Of a stretch of 64,000 nt of DNA, positions 30,499 to 40,100 are shown piece by piece (the stretch's first letter is position 1; the number at the start of each line of letters is the position of its first letter). A model generated the notes under the pieces. The model saw only the letters and a program-made list of their open reading frames with translations, searched no databases and was not told the DNA's origin. This stretch comes from a virus, in the IMG/VR virus record IMGVR_UViG_3300042400_000421, positions 1 to 64,000 of that record. One strand, given 5' to 3'. The translations under genes and the position numbers were made by a program.

Positions 30499-31141
30499 TA
30501 TATTTCTTCCTATTGTTTGTAATTGAGTTTAGGATTTCTAAACCTAAATCGTAAGGAATGCGAGATCTATCTCTCGCTCCCTTGATGCCTTGTGTACCAG
30601 TTATTGAACCTCTAGGAGCAGCAACATGGCATGAGTCACCATTCTTGCAAGGAATACGAGGCTCCCAGTTTAAAACTTCACCCCATAAGTCAGTAGGTTT
30701 CATTCTTTTGTCCCCATACGAACAATATGTAATTGTATTTCTTGGCAACCCCTGAACAGCAGGGAGTTTGCGAAGCACTCCTCTTGGGTTTTCAATTAAA
30801 TAACCATAAGTAGGATTTAAATTTTCAATTATGTTTCTAACATGCGTAACAAGATTTTGACTCTGAATAGCCATTTCTGTTTTAGGAATATAAGCACCTT
30901 TCCCTCCTGTCCAATGATGACCAATAGATGCAACGCTGAAAGCAGTGCAAGGGGGTGATGCCCAAATAAAATCTGGTGTCCCATAAGTATTGTATAACCA
31001 TTCACTTGTTATATCCATCATGTCAACAGTATGTGTTGATTCAAAGTCTGGACTTAATTCAAAGCTAATGACTGTATGTCCGGCATCCTTAAATGCCTGT
31101 GTTGAGGAACCTGTCCCCGAAAAGAAGTCAAATATCAGCAT
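30485..31141 (-). CDS. Divergent cytosine-type DNA methyltransferase
   Basis: 218 residues. FDFFSGTGSSTQAF (motif I), ASPPCTAFSVAS (motif IV with PPC) and YLIENPRGVL (ENP, motif VI) give the C5-methyltransferase core. The usual QRR motif and a long recognition domain are missing. The short length means a solitary or partner-dependent enzyme, or a modified-base role. Overlaps the adenine methyltransferase start by 14 bases. Confidence 0.8.
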   Translation of the reverse strand: MLIFDFFSGTGSSTQAFKDAGHTVISFELSPDFESTHTVDMMDITSEWLYNTYGTPDFIWASPPCTAFSVASIGHHWTGGKGAYIPKTEMAIQSQNLVTHVRNIIENLNPTYGYLIENPRGVLRKLPAVQGLPRNTITYCSYGDKRMKPTDLWGEVLNWEPRIPCKNGDSCHVAAPRGSITGTQGIKGARDRSRIPYDLGLEILNSITNNRKKYNEYK

Positions 31142-31298
31142 CCCATTTTTTCCCTGCTATTAGTTTTGGTGATTGATGGCAGATTCCACATTTACCGAAA
31201 TATCCATCTCCGTAGTGCGTCTTCCACTCACGACAGCATAGCACTACTACTTCCATCCCAAAGCGTTGCTCAAGTTTTTTTCTTTCTTCACTTTTCAT
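31128..31298 (-). CDS. Small zinc-ribbon protein, 56 residues
   Basis: Found in a gap. MKSEERKKLEQRFGMEVVV, then LCCREWKTHYG and KCGICHQS: two cysteine pairs 15-17 residues apart. It overlaps the methyltransferase start by 14 bases and follows the upstream gene at once. A partner of the methyltransferase is possible from position only. Confidence 0.65.
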   Translation of the reverse strand: MKSEERKKLEQRFGMEVVVLCCREWKTHYGDGYFGKCGICHQSPKLIAGKKWDADI

Positions 31299-31301
31299 TG
31301 A

Positions 31302-31928
31302 TTACTCAATGTCATAATGGTATCTATTGTCATCAGATGTTTTCCACTTGTTAGCATCTTCAACATCCCATTTTCTAGTATTAACAAATCTCTCAATCAA
31401 AGTTCCAGTCTTTGTTGTAAAAGATGGATCAAATAATCTAACTCTATTGTTTGGCTGTATAGCATAGTTTCCGTCATCTCTAAGCATTACATGGCCGCAT
31501 TTGTGTTGCCCAGGGTTTGTACTAAATCCAAGGTTTATGGTGTTATCATCGGGGGCATGCCAATCAAGCGTGAATAAATACTTAGCGTTTACAAACTCAC
31601 CAGAACGAGCAACATAAGTCATTCTCATATTTCTCATTGCTTGAAATTCAGTAACCGCTACATGAGGACTAAAAGAGTTCCAAAGAACAAGTTCATGAAT
31701 ATCAACTTCAGGAACATTTGGTCTTTCACAAAAAGCATTTATAGGCATTCTCCACCAAACCCCTCCATCCTCCATTAAGAAGTGAAATAAAGGACTTCTC
31801 CCTTGAATACTTGTTACTCCAAAAATCATGCAAGGGAAGTATTCATCATGAGAATCTAATTGATCTCTTAAGAAGTTACCTCTAACGTAACATTCAATCA
31901 TTGGTATATTGGCATTAAGTTCTGGCAT
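31302..31928 (-). CDS. Hypothetical protein, 208 residues
   Basis: A beta-rich protein: YFPCMIFGVTSIQGRSPLF, GVWWRMPINAFCERP, ELVLWNSFSPHVAV. Its pattern resembles unassigned proteins of large phages. The ATG at 31928 follows AGAAAGATAAACAAA; the reading to 32003 overlaps the PD-(D/E)XK gene. Function unknown. Confidence 0.75.
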   Translation of the reverse strand: MPELNANIPMIECYVRGNFLRDQLDSHDEYFPCMIFGVTSIQGRSPLFHFLMEDGGVWWRMPINAFCERPNVPEVDIHELVLWNSFSPHVAVTEFQAMRNMRMTYVARSGEFVNAKYLFTLDWHAPDDNTINLGFSTNPGQHKCGHVMLRDDGNYAIQPNNRVRLFDPSFTTKTGTLIERFVNTRKWDVEDANKWKTSDDNRYHYDIE

Positions 31929-31944
31929 TTTGTTTATCTTTCTT

Positions 31945-32244
31945 TTATTCGTAATCTGAATCTTTAATAAGTTCCTTAAAAACTTCCCATTCAATGATGG
32001 CAACTTTTACATCAGAATCTTCTCCAAGAACAACGGAGATGCAGGGGTGTTTATGGTTAGACTTCCAAGCGTCTTTTCTCATCTTTAACCAGTTAAGTCT
32101 AGTTAGACTAAACGAAGAACCATTGTGTTTATAGTCCAAGAGAAAACTGTGAAACTCAGCATCACCTTTTTTCAAACCCCTACCAGAATTCTTAACAGCC
32201 TTGGCAGCGTCTTTTTTAATCTCTTCTTTTTCTGTTCTTTTCAA
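31945..32244 (-). CDS. PD-(D/E)XK nuclease-like protein
   Basis: 99 residues. RGLKKGDAEFHSFLLDYKH gives the (G)D...D-x-K pattern. It is followed by SFSLTRLNWLKMRKDAW and PCISVVLG, the layout of phage Holliday-junction-resolvase-like or VRR-type endonucleases in which a helix after D-x-K contacts DNA. Start is TTG 32244 with AGAAAG upstream, since the frame is closed by TAG further up. Part of the recombination cluster. Confidence 0.6.
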   Translation of the reverse strand: MKRTEKEEIKKDAAKAVKNSGRGLKKGDAEFHSFLLDYKHNGSSFSLTRLNWLKMRKDAWKSNHKHPCISVVLGEDSDVKVAIIEWEVFKELIKDSDYE

Positions 32245-32259
32245 TGCAATTCTTTCTGA

Positions 32260-32388
32260 CTATTCCCAAAAATAATCATCGTCTTCAAAATCTTCCTCAA
32301 TCTTCTTAATTAAGGCAATAGTTCCTATGACTAAAAGACCCGAAGCAATAGTAAAGGGTAGTGTTATAAATATAAGCAGTTTTTTCAT
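32260..32388 (-). CDS. Small membrane protein, 42 residues
   Basis: Found in a gap. A single span, MKKLLIFITLPFTIASGLLV then IGTIALIKK, with an acidic tail EEDFEDDDYFWE. ATGA overlap with the RecA-like gene, which argues for real translation. It could be a lysis-related or membrane-tether peptide; no family match. Confidence 0.6.
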   Translation of the reverse strand: MKKLLIFITLPFTIASGLLVIGTIALIKKIEEDFEDDDYFWE

Positions 32389-33302
32389 CCTACTAATATT
32401 TTAGCACTAATCTCCTCAATCTGCTTTTCGGTTAACTCAATCTTACCCATACCATTCCACTTCTCTTCCTGATAGAAGAACCAAGCGCCTCTGCGTTCAA
32501 TAATCCCCATCTCAATGGCGATATCAAGCATTTCACGATACTTATCAATAGAAGCCTCTTGGGGGAGAACATAATACTCACCCTTTGTGCCGATACTCGC
32601 TCTTTGCTTTGTCTTCTCAATAGTCCAAGCAACCTTCTGAGAAGTAATCATATTACGATCATCTCTTTCCATTTCCTTAGATGACTGTGACAAGAACAAC
32701 TTAACAATATTATGCATATTATGGAAAACTGAGTTACCAATTTTTGCCTTAGTAACTGCATACATTCCACTCAAGTCCATTGTCTGATGAGCAATAAAGA
32801 TCATTATGTTTCTCTCTTTATGGAGGTAGTTAACCAACTGCTGAAGAAGAGCGCCTTGAGAGCGAGCAAGCAAACCAATTGCTTTACTTCCTTCCGGCTT
32901 GTCGTATGCTTCCTGTCTAATGATATTTGATAGAGAGTCAAACAAGAAGATGTGCTTCTCTTCTTGATGGTTCAGGTAAGGATAAAGATTCTTTAGAATA
33001 TCCTCAACAACTGTTGATTGAATTACAACAATATCCTCAATGTTTACACCACACTTAGCAGCATACTCTTCATTAAATGAATATTCAGAGTCAACTATTA
33101 CAGGCCTAAAACCTTTAGCCTGAGCTTCAGCAAGAATTCTGAAACAAATAGTTGACTTACCTACTGAGGGGTTGCCCCAAAATAAATGAGTAGCCCCAGT
33201 ATTTAAACCACCGCCTAGTGCTCGGTTAAGACCGACACTTGGAGTTTCAATAACCTCATGGATTGGCATGAGGTCGCCTTTACGCTTATCTACAATTAGC
33301 AT
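32385..33302 (-). CDS. recA-like: RecA/UvsX-like recombinase
   Basis: 305 residues. Walker A GNPSVGKST (43-51), Walker B HIFLFDSLSN (Asp122), and IMIFIAHQTMDLSG as the switch region. The N terminus is short and there is no obvious C-terminal acidic tail, as in phage UvsX-type proteins. It should pair homologous DNA in recombination-dependent replication. The start at 33302 has AAAGAAAG upstream; Met12 is an alternative. Confidence 0.85.
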   Translation of the reverse strand: MLIVDKRKGDLMPIHEVIETPSVGLNRALGGGLNTGATHLFWGNPSVGKSTICFRILAEAQAKGFRPVIVDSEYSFNEEYAAKCGVNIEDIVVIQSTVVEDILKNLYPYLNHQEEKHIFLFDSLSNIIRQEAYDKPEGSKAIGLLARSQGALLQQLVNYLHKERNIMIFIAHQTMDLSGMYAVTKAKIGNSVFHNMHNIVKLFLSQSSKEMERDDRNMITSQKVAWTIEKTKQRASIGTKGEYYVLPQEASIDKYREMLDIAIEMGIIERRGAWFFYQEEKWNGMGKIELTEKQIEEISAKILVG

Positions 33303-33348
33303 ATACTTTTCTTTCTTTTATAGTTTTTATTATCATAACACATGGATA

Positions 33349-34383
33349 CTATAGAGTTCCCATCCAATTATGAATTATTTCCGCACAATATTCAAAATCA
33401 ACACAATTTTTAAATGTTTTATATGCATTAATAGACATTTCATCTAATACATCTTTATTGATATAAATTTCTTTTATTTTCTTTATTGCATCGTCATTTG
33501 AATACTGATCTAAGTCAATGCAACTTTTATCATTAAATAGTTCTTGAGCTAACTGATTTCGGTACAGAGAACTTCTTATGATTGTTGGTCTTCCACAGGC
33601 GTAAGCATTATAAATTATATGACCATACCCATCACCATGATCTTTGACATGAAAAACTAAATCATCATTATTCATTGAGTTTGCTAGGTCTACAACACCT
33701 GACATATTACCATCACGGCACTGACCACCATAGCTGTTGAATTTAATTTCTGGTATGGACTTCTCAAGTTCATTAAAATCTCTCCAGCCAATTGGTAATT
33801 CCTGTAACAAATTTACATAGCTACTTATTCTTCCAGATTCTTTATGACTTGTTGGCTTAAATATATTTGTATCAAACTCTTGATGATAGTAGATTACATT
33901 AGCATCTTCAATAGTCCCCGGATTAACAGATCCCATAACATTAAGTCCTCTGAATATATTAGGGTCCCAATTATTTCCAATTTGAATTATCAACTTAGCC
34001 TGTGGTTGAAACTTTTTGATTAACTCTTGAAATACAGAAATGTGCGCTGGTATTGAAGCAATCATGAAATCAAATTTCTGGCTCTTAAAAGCTTCTAATG
34101 TTATTCCATTATGTGTTGTTATATTGCCGGGGTCATACACGCTATATACACCATCTGAATGTTCTTTAACAACATTAAGAGGAGGAGTGTTATCTGCTAA
34201 TACTTGGGTTTTAACATCAAGAAATTGTTTAGCAGTATCTAATTGGTCATTGATAGCCCAGTAGCCTTCATAGAACCATTCAAGCCCGATTGGTCTATAT
34301 ACATTCATTCCTAGCCTCTCCTCAAAAAGCATCACCAATGAACGCAAAAGAGAGTTGTGATGAAAATCAGTTAAGATATTCAT
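33349..34383 (-). CDS. Glycosyltransferase-like protein (GT-B type)
   Basis: 344 residues. Two Rossmann-type halves are suggested by QPQAKLIIQIGNN in the first and VFHVKDHGDGYGHIIYNAYA-C-GRPTIIRSS in the second. The latter is the donor-binding end of GT4-like enzymes, although the EX7E motif is not obvious. It overlaps the FkbM gene by four bases. Likely part of a virion or host-surface sugar pathway. Confidence 0.7.
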   Translation of the reverse strand: MNILTDFHHNSLLRSLVMLFEERLGMNVYRPIGLEWFYEGYWAINDQLDTAKQFLDVKTQVLADNTPPLNVVKEHSDGVYSVYDPGNITTHNGITLEAFKSQKFDFMIASIPAHISVFQELIKKFQPQAKLIIQIGNNWDPNIFRGLNVMGSVNPGTIEDANVIYYHQEFDTNIFKPTSHKESGRISSYVNLLQELPIGWRDFNELEKSIPEIKFNSYGGQCRDGNMSGVVDLANSMNNDDLVFHVKDHGDGYGHIIYNAYACGRPTIIRSSLYRNQLAQELFNDKSCIDLDQYSNDDAIKKIKEIYINKDVLDEMSINAYKTFKNCVDFEYCAEIIHNWMGTL

Positions 34384-35129
34384 TGTTTTTCAAAATATGC
34401 TAAACCAATAGTTTCATAATTTTGTACATCTGCAAAACGCTTGTTTGTTACATCTTTAAACTGATTGCCAATAAGAGTATTAAATTCTTTATACATCTCC
34501 TTGGTTGTTGGCAAAGCATGAAGTTCTGCAACAATGCTATTAATCTTCTCCAATGTCTCAGGAGATGCTCCCTTGAAAGCACTCCACTCAGCGCCTTCGC
34601 AATCAATCTTAAGAATATCTACATTATCAATATCACCAAGAACATCATCAAGACTAATTGTGCTTACTTTAATTTCGCGGCCTTCTGTCCAAAGATCCTT
34701 TTGCCATTCTGAAGAATCGATAGTATTCCCAATAAAGCGATGATGTGAACCTGATTCTGTATTCTCATTGCCATATCTTAATACAACTTCCTTACCTGAT
34801 ACTTCATTAATAGCTTTATGGTGGAGAGTAAAATTGTTTTCCCATCCATTTGCTTTAACATTCTTCATAATAAGTTCAGCATTCTCCGGCAATGGCTCAA
34901 CTGCAATCACTTTGAATCCACGACTGAGCATTGCGAGTGAGCAACCTCCAGCATGTGCGCCAATATCTACTGCTGTAGATTTTTCAAGGTCAACCTGCAA
35001 GTCGCCAATCTTGTATTCATCCTCGGCAATGCAAGAATACAAAGTATTCCAGTCATTAGTTCCTTGTCTTGTGAATATAGTTACCTCCACACCCCAAGGT
35101 GTTTTAATCTTATCTTCTTTATATTGCAT
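34380..35129 (-). CDS. FkbM-family methyltransferase
   Basis: 249 residues. AVDIGAHAGGCSLAM (motif I, SAM site), VIAVEPLPENAEL, and SLDDVLG followed by DILKIDCEGAEW, the family's signature. FkbM enzymes O-methylate sugars and related groups. Flanked by glycosyltransferases on both sides with short overlaps, so it probably methylates the glycan they build. Confidence 0.88.
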   Translation of the reverse strand: MQYKEDKIKTPWGVEVTIFTRQGTNDWNTLYSCIAEDEYKIGDLQVDLEKSTAVDIGAHAGGCSLAMLSRGFKVIAVEPLPENAELIMKNVKANGWENNFTLHHKAINEVSGKEVVLRYGNENTESGSHHRFIGNTIDSSEWQKDLWTEGREIKVSTISLDDVLGDIDNVDILKIDCEGAEWSAFKGASPETLEKINSIVAELHALPTTKEMYKEFNTLIGNQFKDVTNKRFADVQNYETIGLAYFEKQ

Positions 35130-36117
35130 CTAAAAATTCCTTCCATTGTTTCATTATTTTCTTTTTACCAAATACATCAATAGCGTAGGCTCTTTGCTTT
35201 TCACTAATCTGTTTTGCGTATGCATCGTTGTCAATCAACTCTTGTGTTTGTGAAATCATTTCCTCAATGCTTCCACATACGATTCCACCAAAATCCCTAA
35301 GAATATCTTCCACTTCATAGAAATCAAAATTATATATAATATTTGCCATTTGATTACTGATTGCGACAATTGGCAATCCCATCATTAATGCTTCAATAAA
35401 AGACAGCGTATATGATGCAGGAGCAGTTCCACCATATGGCATAACTCTTGCCTCTTGCATTCTCTTTATCTGAGCCTCGTAAGGTATAGCACCGCCGTTA
35501 TATTTACCTAAGTCATCATTGCCGGGGCCATAGATTGTCCCATCAAATTTCTCAATAACAGCCATGACTTCATCGTAATGACAATGATCTCTTCTACCTT
35601 TTAATGTCTGGGCAAAGTTAACAACATTGCGACCATCGCCAGTCCAGCCCGACAACTCATCTTCATCTTTGCAAAAACGAATGAGTATATCTTCCCCAAT
35701 GTAATTAGAAATCCTTCTTTCGTTTGGAGAGTATCTAATAATCTTTAGACCTTCATCACGCATTGGTTTCAAAGCTGCCTCTACTGCTTCAGTAGACTGA
35801 CCTATTGTTCTCCAAATTACATTCTTATGCTTAATCCGACTCCAGTTTTCAATAATTACATTAGGCGAATGCATTACGATAATGACATCAAATGGGTCAA
35901 TAAGTTCACTTGGCAAGTTTGTCTTTGGAAAATTGGTTGCAAAAGGTACATACTCATGATACATAACCGCATTCTTAATTGCTGGTCTTGGATGACTGAT
36001 ATGCCCCGCCGGATCAATGTATGCTCCATTAGAGAATACCTCATGACCCAAATCTGTTAGCAGCTGTACTTCATCATATTCCAATATTGAATGACAACTT
36101 AAATAATGTATTTTCAT
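35119..36117 (-). CDS. Glycosyltransferase, GT4-like
   Basis: 332 residues. The N-terminal half starts MKIHYLSCHS and contains DVIIVMHSPN. The C-terminal half has GTIYGPGND, RVMPYGGTAPASYTLSFIEA-L-MMGLPIVAIS, the donor-site end of GT4 enzymes with a Glu near SFIEAL. The ATG at 36117 overlaps the upstream stop (ATGA) with GAGGAAG upstream. Confidence 0.83.
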   Translation of the reverse strand: MKIHYLSCHSILEYDEVQLLTDLGHEVFSNGAYIDPAGHISHPRPAIKNAVMYHEYVPFATNFPKTNLPSELIDPFDVIIVMHSPNVIIENWSRIKHKNVIWRTIGQSTEAVEAALKPMRDEGLKIIRYSPNERRISNYIGEDILIRFCKDEDELSGWTGDGRNVVNFAQTLKGRRDHCHYDEVMAVIEKFDGTIYGPGNDDLGKYNGGAIPYEAQIKRMQEARVMPYGGTAPASYTLSFIEALMMGLPIVAISNQMANIIYNFDFYEVEDILRDFGGIVCGSIEEMISQTQELIDNDAYAKQISEKQRAYAIDVFGKKKIMKQWKEFLDAI

Positions 36118-37190
36118 TTTACTTCCTCTAGTATTTCCCATGCTCTTTTGATGTACGGTTGAGATACTTTCTCCCAAGTCATGTTTTCACTTATATACAA
36201 CGCACTATTATATGTGTGTTGTGCAATCTGTTCGTAGTTACTAGTAACATGAATCATTTTGTCACACAAGTCGTCAAAGATTGGCTCTGCCCATAATCCA
36301 CAGTTCTCATACCGACCAAACATTTTCCATGTACTCCAATTAAAATCAAGAGGTACTGACATATCTGCGAACTCAGTGCAGGCTAATGCATTTGTACAAA
36401 TTGTTGGGATACCTTTAGCAATTGATTGAAACGGTATATTCCCCCATCCTTCTCCGCTGGTCGGATAGATGAGACAGTCAGCCATATCATAAATCTCTCC
36501 CAGTTTCTCATGTGAAACTTCATCATCAATAATCTCAATCTGGGGATGGCGAAGAGAATGCATCTCTCTACCTCTAAAGATTCTTCCATCAGGTTCACCA
36601 TTGGATTTATAAATTAAACGGTAGTTATCGTTACCCTCATACAATCTTAAAAAAGCATCAACAGCCATTTGAGAGTTCTTCCGGCTGGAAGGTGAACCCA
36701 TAGACAAGAATGTAAATGTTGAATGTGGTGTTCTTAGCTTGGGAGAATAAATATTGGGGTCAACTCCAAGCTTAAACTCATGAACCGGCCGATGAACACC
36801 CGACTCAATGAATACCTTTTGCATAGCAACACTGCATGTCCAAATCTCATCCATGCTATTGCATAGATCAACCCAATAATTAGGAAGTCTATTTGTCTCC
36901 CAGAATGTAAATCCAACGGAATAACGTTGTGACTTTACAAAACCATCAGGTACGGAATGATTAATGATAATCTCTTGTGTGCAATCATCTTTCTCCATGT
37001 ACCCGATACCAAGACCTTCCAGCATCGCCATATCAGGTGGCATTTGAATCTTTCCAATCTCGGTCCAGTCCGTGGGCTTGCTTCTACGGATTGGCAATCC
37101 GCTTGACCCAATGAAGTCCCATAGGCGGTCGGGCGTGTATCCGTAGCCCTCACTAAATTTTGGTATTTGGTTATCCGACCAAACCAGCAT
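36114..37190 (-). CDS. Glycosyltransferase, GT4-like
   Basis: 358 residues. The C-terminal domain has FTFLSMGSPSSRKN, IYDMADCLIYPTSGEGWGNI-P-FQSIAKGIPTICTN, a clear GT4 donor-binding signature (E in GEGWG, with SIAKG). The N-terminal half (YSVGFTFWETNRLPNYWVD) fits phage/virus-type GT4 relatives. It overlaps the polymerase gene end by 20 bases, so sugar transfer and DNA replication genes share a transcript. Confidence 0.85.
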   Translation of the reverse strand: MLVWSDNQIPKFSEGYGYTPDRLWDFIGSSGLPIRRSKPTDWTEIGKIQMPPDMAMLEGLGIGYMEKDDCTQEIIINHSVPDGFVKSQRYSVGFTFWETNRLPNYWVDLCNSMDEIWTCSVAMQKVFIESGVHRPVHEFKLGVDPNIYSPKLRTPHSTFTFLSMGSPSSRKNSQMAVDAFLRLYEGNDNYRLIYKSNGEPDGRIFRGREMHSLRHPQIEIIDDEVSHEKLGEIYDMADCLIYPTSGEGWGNIPFQSIAKGIPTICTNALACTEFADMSVPLDFNWSTWKMFGRYENCGLWAEPIFDDLCDKMIHVTSNYEQIAQHTYNSALYISENMTWEKVSQPYIKRAWEILEEVK

Positions 37191-40100
37191 GCACTAATCC
37201 TTTCATATCTATATACTTTGCAATTGGAATCATTGCTCTCTCATTTTCAATCTTGTACGAGTCAAGCCGTGTCAAAGTTTTCTTGTCCTCAATTTTAGCA
37301 AGTTTTGCAGCATACCATGAACCCTTTTTGATGATACTTTTTACCTTACCAAATACCCCAGGGAATACAACAATCTTAAAGATCTGTTCCCCATCCCAGC
37401 AATAAAGGTTTGCCATATCCTTACCAGTCTGTGTTGTAAAGAATCTAGTGTGAAAGATATACAACAACGTCTTTTCATCGTCAGCGCCACCCAGTCCCGA
37501 TGGATACAGCCACGCATAGTCATGCTCTTTTGCCTTAGCACGAAGTTTTACAAACTCATGCATCGGTGTATCTATATAATGGTATGCGTCACAAAAAGAG
37601 TGAAGTGTCCGGTCACCAATCAATGCGTACACATAGTCTCTCACGGCCACTTCTGTATCACGCTCTGCAAACACCGTAGCAGAGCCTGACGCATCTTCAA
37701 ACTCAATACGGAGGTATTGTGGTGTTTTCTTAGTAGAACGCACCACAGCCTTTACCATCGTCAATGGAGAGTTAATCTCATGGAAGTTCGCTATGTCTTC
37801 TACGAATTCATCCATCTCGTTCTTCTCCGAATGAATTGTAATTGGAAAACCCAAAATTGGAAGATAGTAACGCTCATGTTCATATTGAGAAGCAAACCCA
37901 ATTGATTTGAATGCGCCTACCTTATCTAAGTTATCTTTAACATTAACTCTAACTGCTCTCTTAGAGCATTTGTTTGTGAATTCATCGTAAGAGTTAAATG
38001 GTCGCTTAGCTTTAATCTCGTCAATTGCTGTACGACCACATGCCTGAACATTGCTTAGTCCAAACCTAATTCCTACTTGCCCATCAACATAACCAACGGT
38101 AAAGTACTCATCTGACTCATTAATATCGGGAGGAAAGATATTCACACCCAATCTCTGCGCTTCCATCAAGTAAGCCGTAATCTTATCCGTTGCATCTTCA
38201 TTGCAAAGCAAAGCCCAAGTGAACTCAAGCGGATAGTTGACTTTGAGCCACATAGTCTGGTAAGACAACATTGAATAAGCAACAGCATGAGACTTGTTAA
38301 ACATGTACAAGGCTGCTAACTCAAAGTCCAGCCAAATCTTTTCCGCTTTCTCTTTTGTAATATATTGGTTATTGACAAACTTTTCTCTGTATTCATCAAA
38401 TCCAGCAGCGTCACGCTTCTTACCAATGATTTTTCTAAGTTTGTCTGCTTCAGCCCAAGTGAAGTCTGCAAGCAACACAGCCATTTGCATTAGTTGCTCT
38501 TGGAAGATGACAGTTCCGTAAGTTTCACGAAGAATATCTTCAACCAAAGGGTGAGGGTAGCGAGGCTTCTTCTCACCTTTCTTGCAGTCAATATAAGTCT
38601 TACCTTGTGACAACAATGCCCCCGGTCTTACTAATGCGTTACTAACTACTAAATCATTGAAGTTATCCACGCCCATTCTTTCAATAAGATTTCGATAAGC
38701 AGCAGCATCGGCTTGGAATACACCTACTGTATTTCCGTCATTAATTGCTGTATATACTTTAGGGTCATTAAGCTCAAGAGATTGTTCTGTTACATCAATA
38801 CCAGTTCTCTCTTTGATCTTAGACAAGCAATCCTTAATCACTGAAACGGTTTTAAGACCTAATACGTCAATCTTAATTAACCCAACCGCTTCGGCATCTT
38901 CCATGTCAAAGGCTGTTACGACTGAACGAATACCAGCATTGACATCTTTTCTAGACTCAACAGGGCAAATTTCAGTTAAAGGAATAGATGAAACGACCAT
39001 TCCGGCAGCATGAATGCCTGCATTACGAATACGACCTTCAAGTTTCTTTGACAACTCTGCAACATCAGGATACTTCTTACAAAAGATCTTACCCTTATCA
39101 GATGTTTCTAATTCTTCAATTGTCTCAAAGTATGGAGTAATTGCATTAATCTCTTGAAATGGAACTTGGAAAACTCTAGACACATCCTTAACAGCAGACT
39201 TAGGCTTATATGTTCCATAAGTAGTAATTGCTGCTACTTTGTCATGACCCCATCTATCACGAAGATAATTTCTTACTTCATGTCTGCGCTTATCTTCAAA
39301 GTCCAAGTCAATGTCGGGGTAGTCATTACGCTCAGGGTTAATAAATCGTGCAAACAACAGATTATATTTGATTGGATCTACTTTAGAAATATCAAGAAGA
39401 TAGGCCATAAGGCTTCCTCCAACTGAGCCACGACCAGTGCCACGACCAATATTATTTGCGTCTGCCCATTTAACAAGATCCCAAACAATTAAGAAGTAGT
39501 CAGAGAAACCAAGTTGTTTAATAATTCCCAACTCTTCTTCAAGACGAACTTTGTATTCTTCTCCTAGATTGCGATTAGATAATTCAAATTCTGTAAGTTC
39601 ACGAATGTAATCATCAGAATTAAATAACTTTGAATATTTAGGAAGAAGATTCTTTCTCTTCTCAATCTTTGCAGTGCATTTCTCTGCAACTTCAATAGTA
39701 TTTTCAAGATATGAGATATCAGAGTACCCAGCATCTTGAAACCAATTATAAACGGTATCGGCATCTGCCATGTAAGGATTGATATCGTCAAACCGGAGGC
39801 TTCTCTGCGGATACATTTTATTAATCTTGTCTACGATAGAAGAGTCGGGGTCGTTAAGAACCGGCATATTTTCTTTTGCGTAGCGCTCTTCTCCTGCACT
39901 TAGGCTTGGATACTGGGAAACCATCAACAATACTTCTTCACAACCCTTTTCATCATGTGTAGGAAAGTGACAGTCAGCAGTTGCAACAACTTTCTTATCA
40001 AAGGCTTTTGACAAGTCAATAAGCCCATCATTTATAGACTTTGGATTCCATGCTTGAATCTCAAAATAGAAATCGTCTTTGAATATCTTTACAAATCGTT

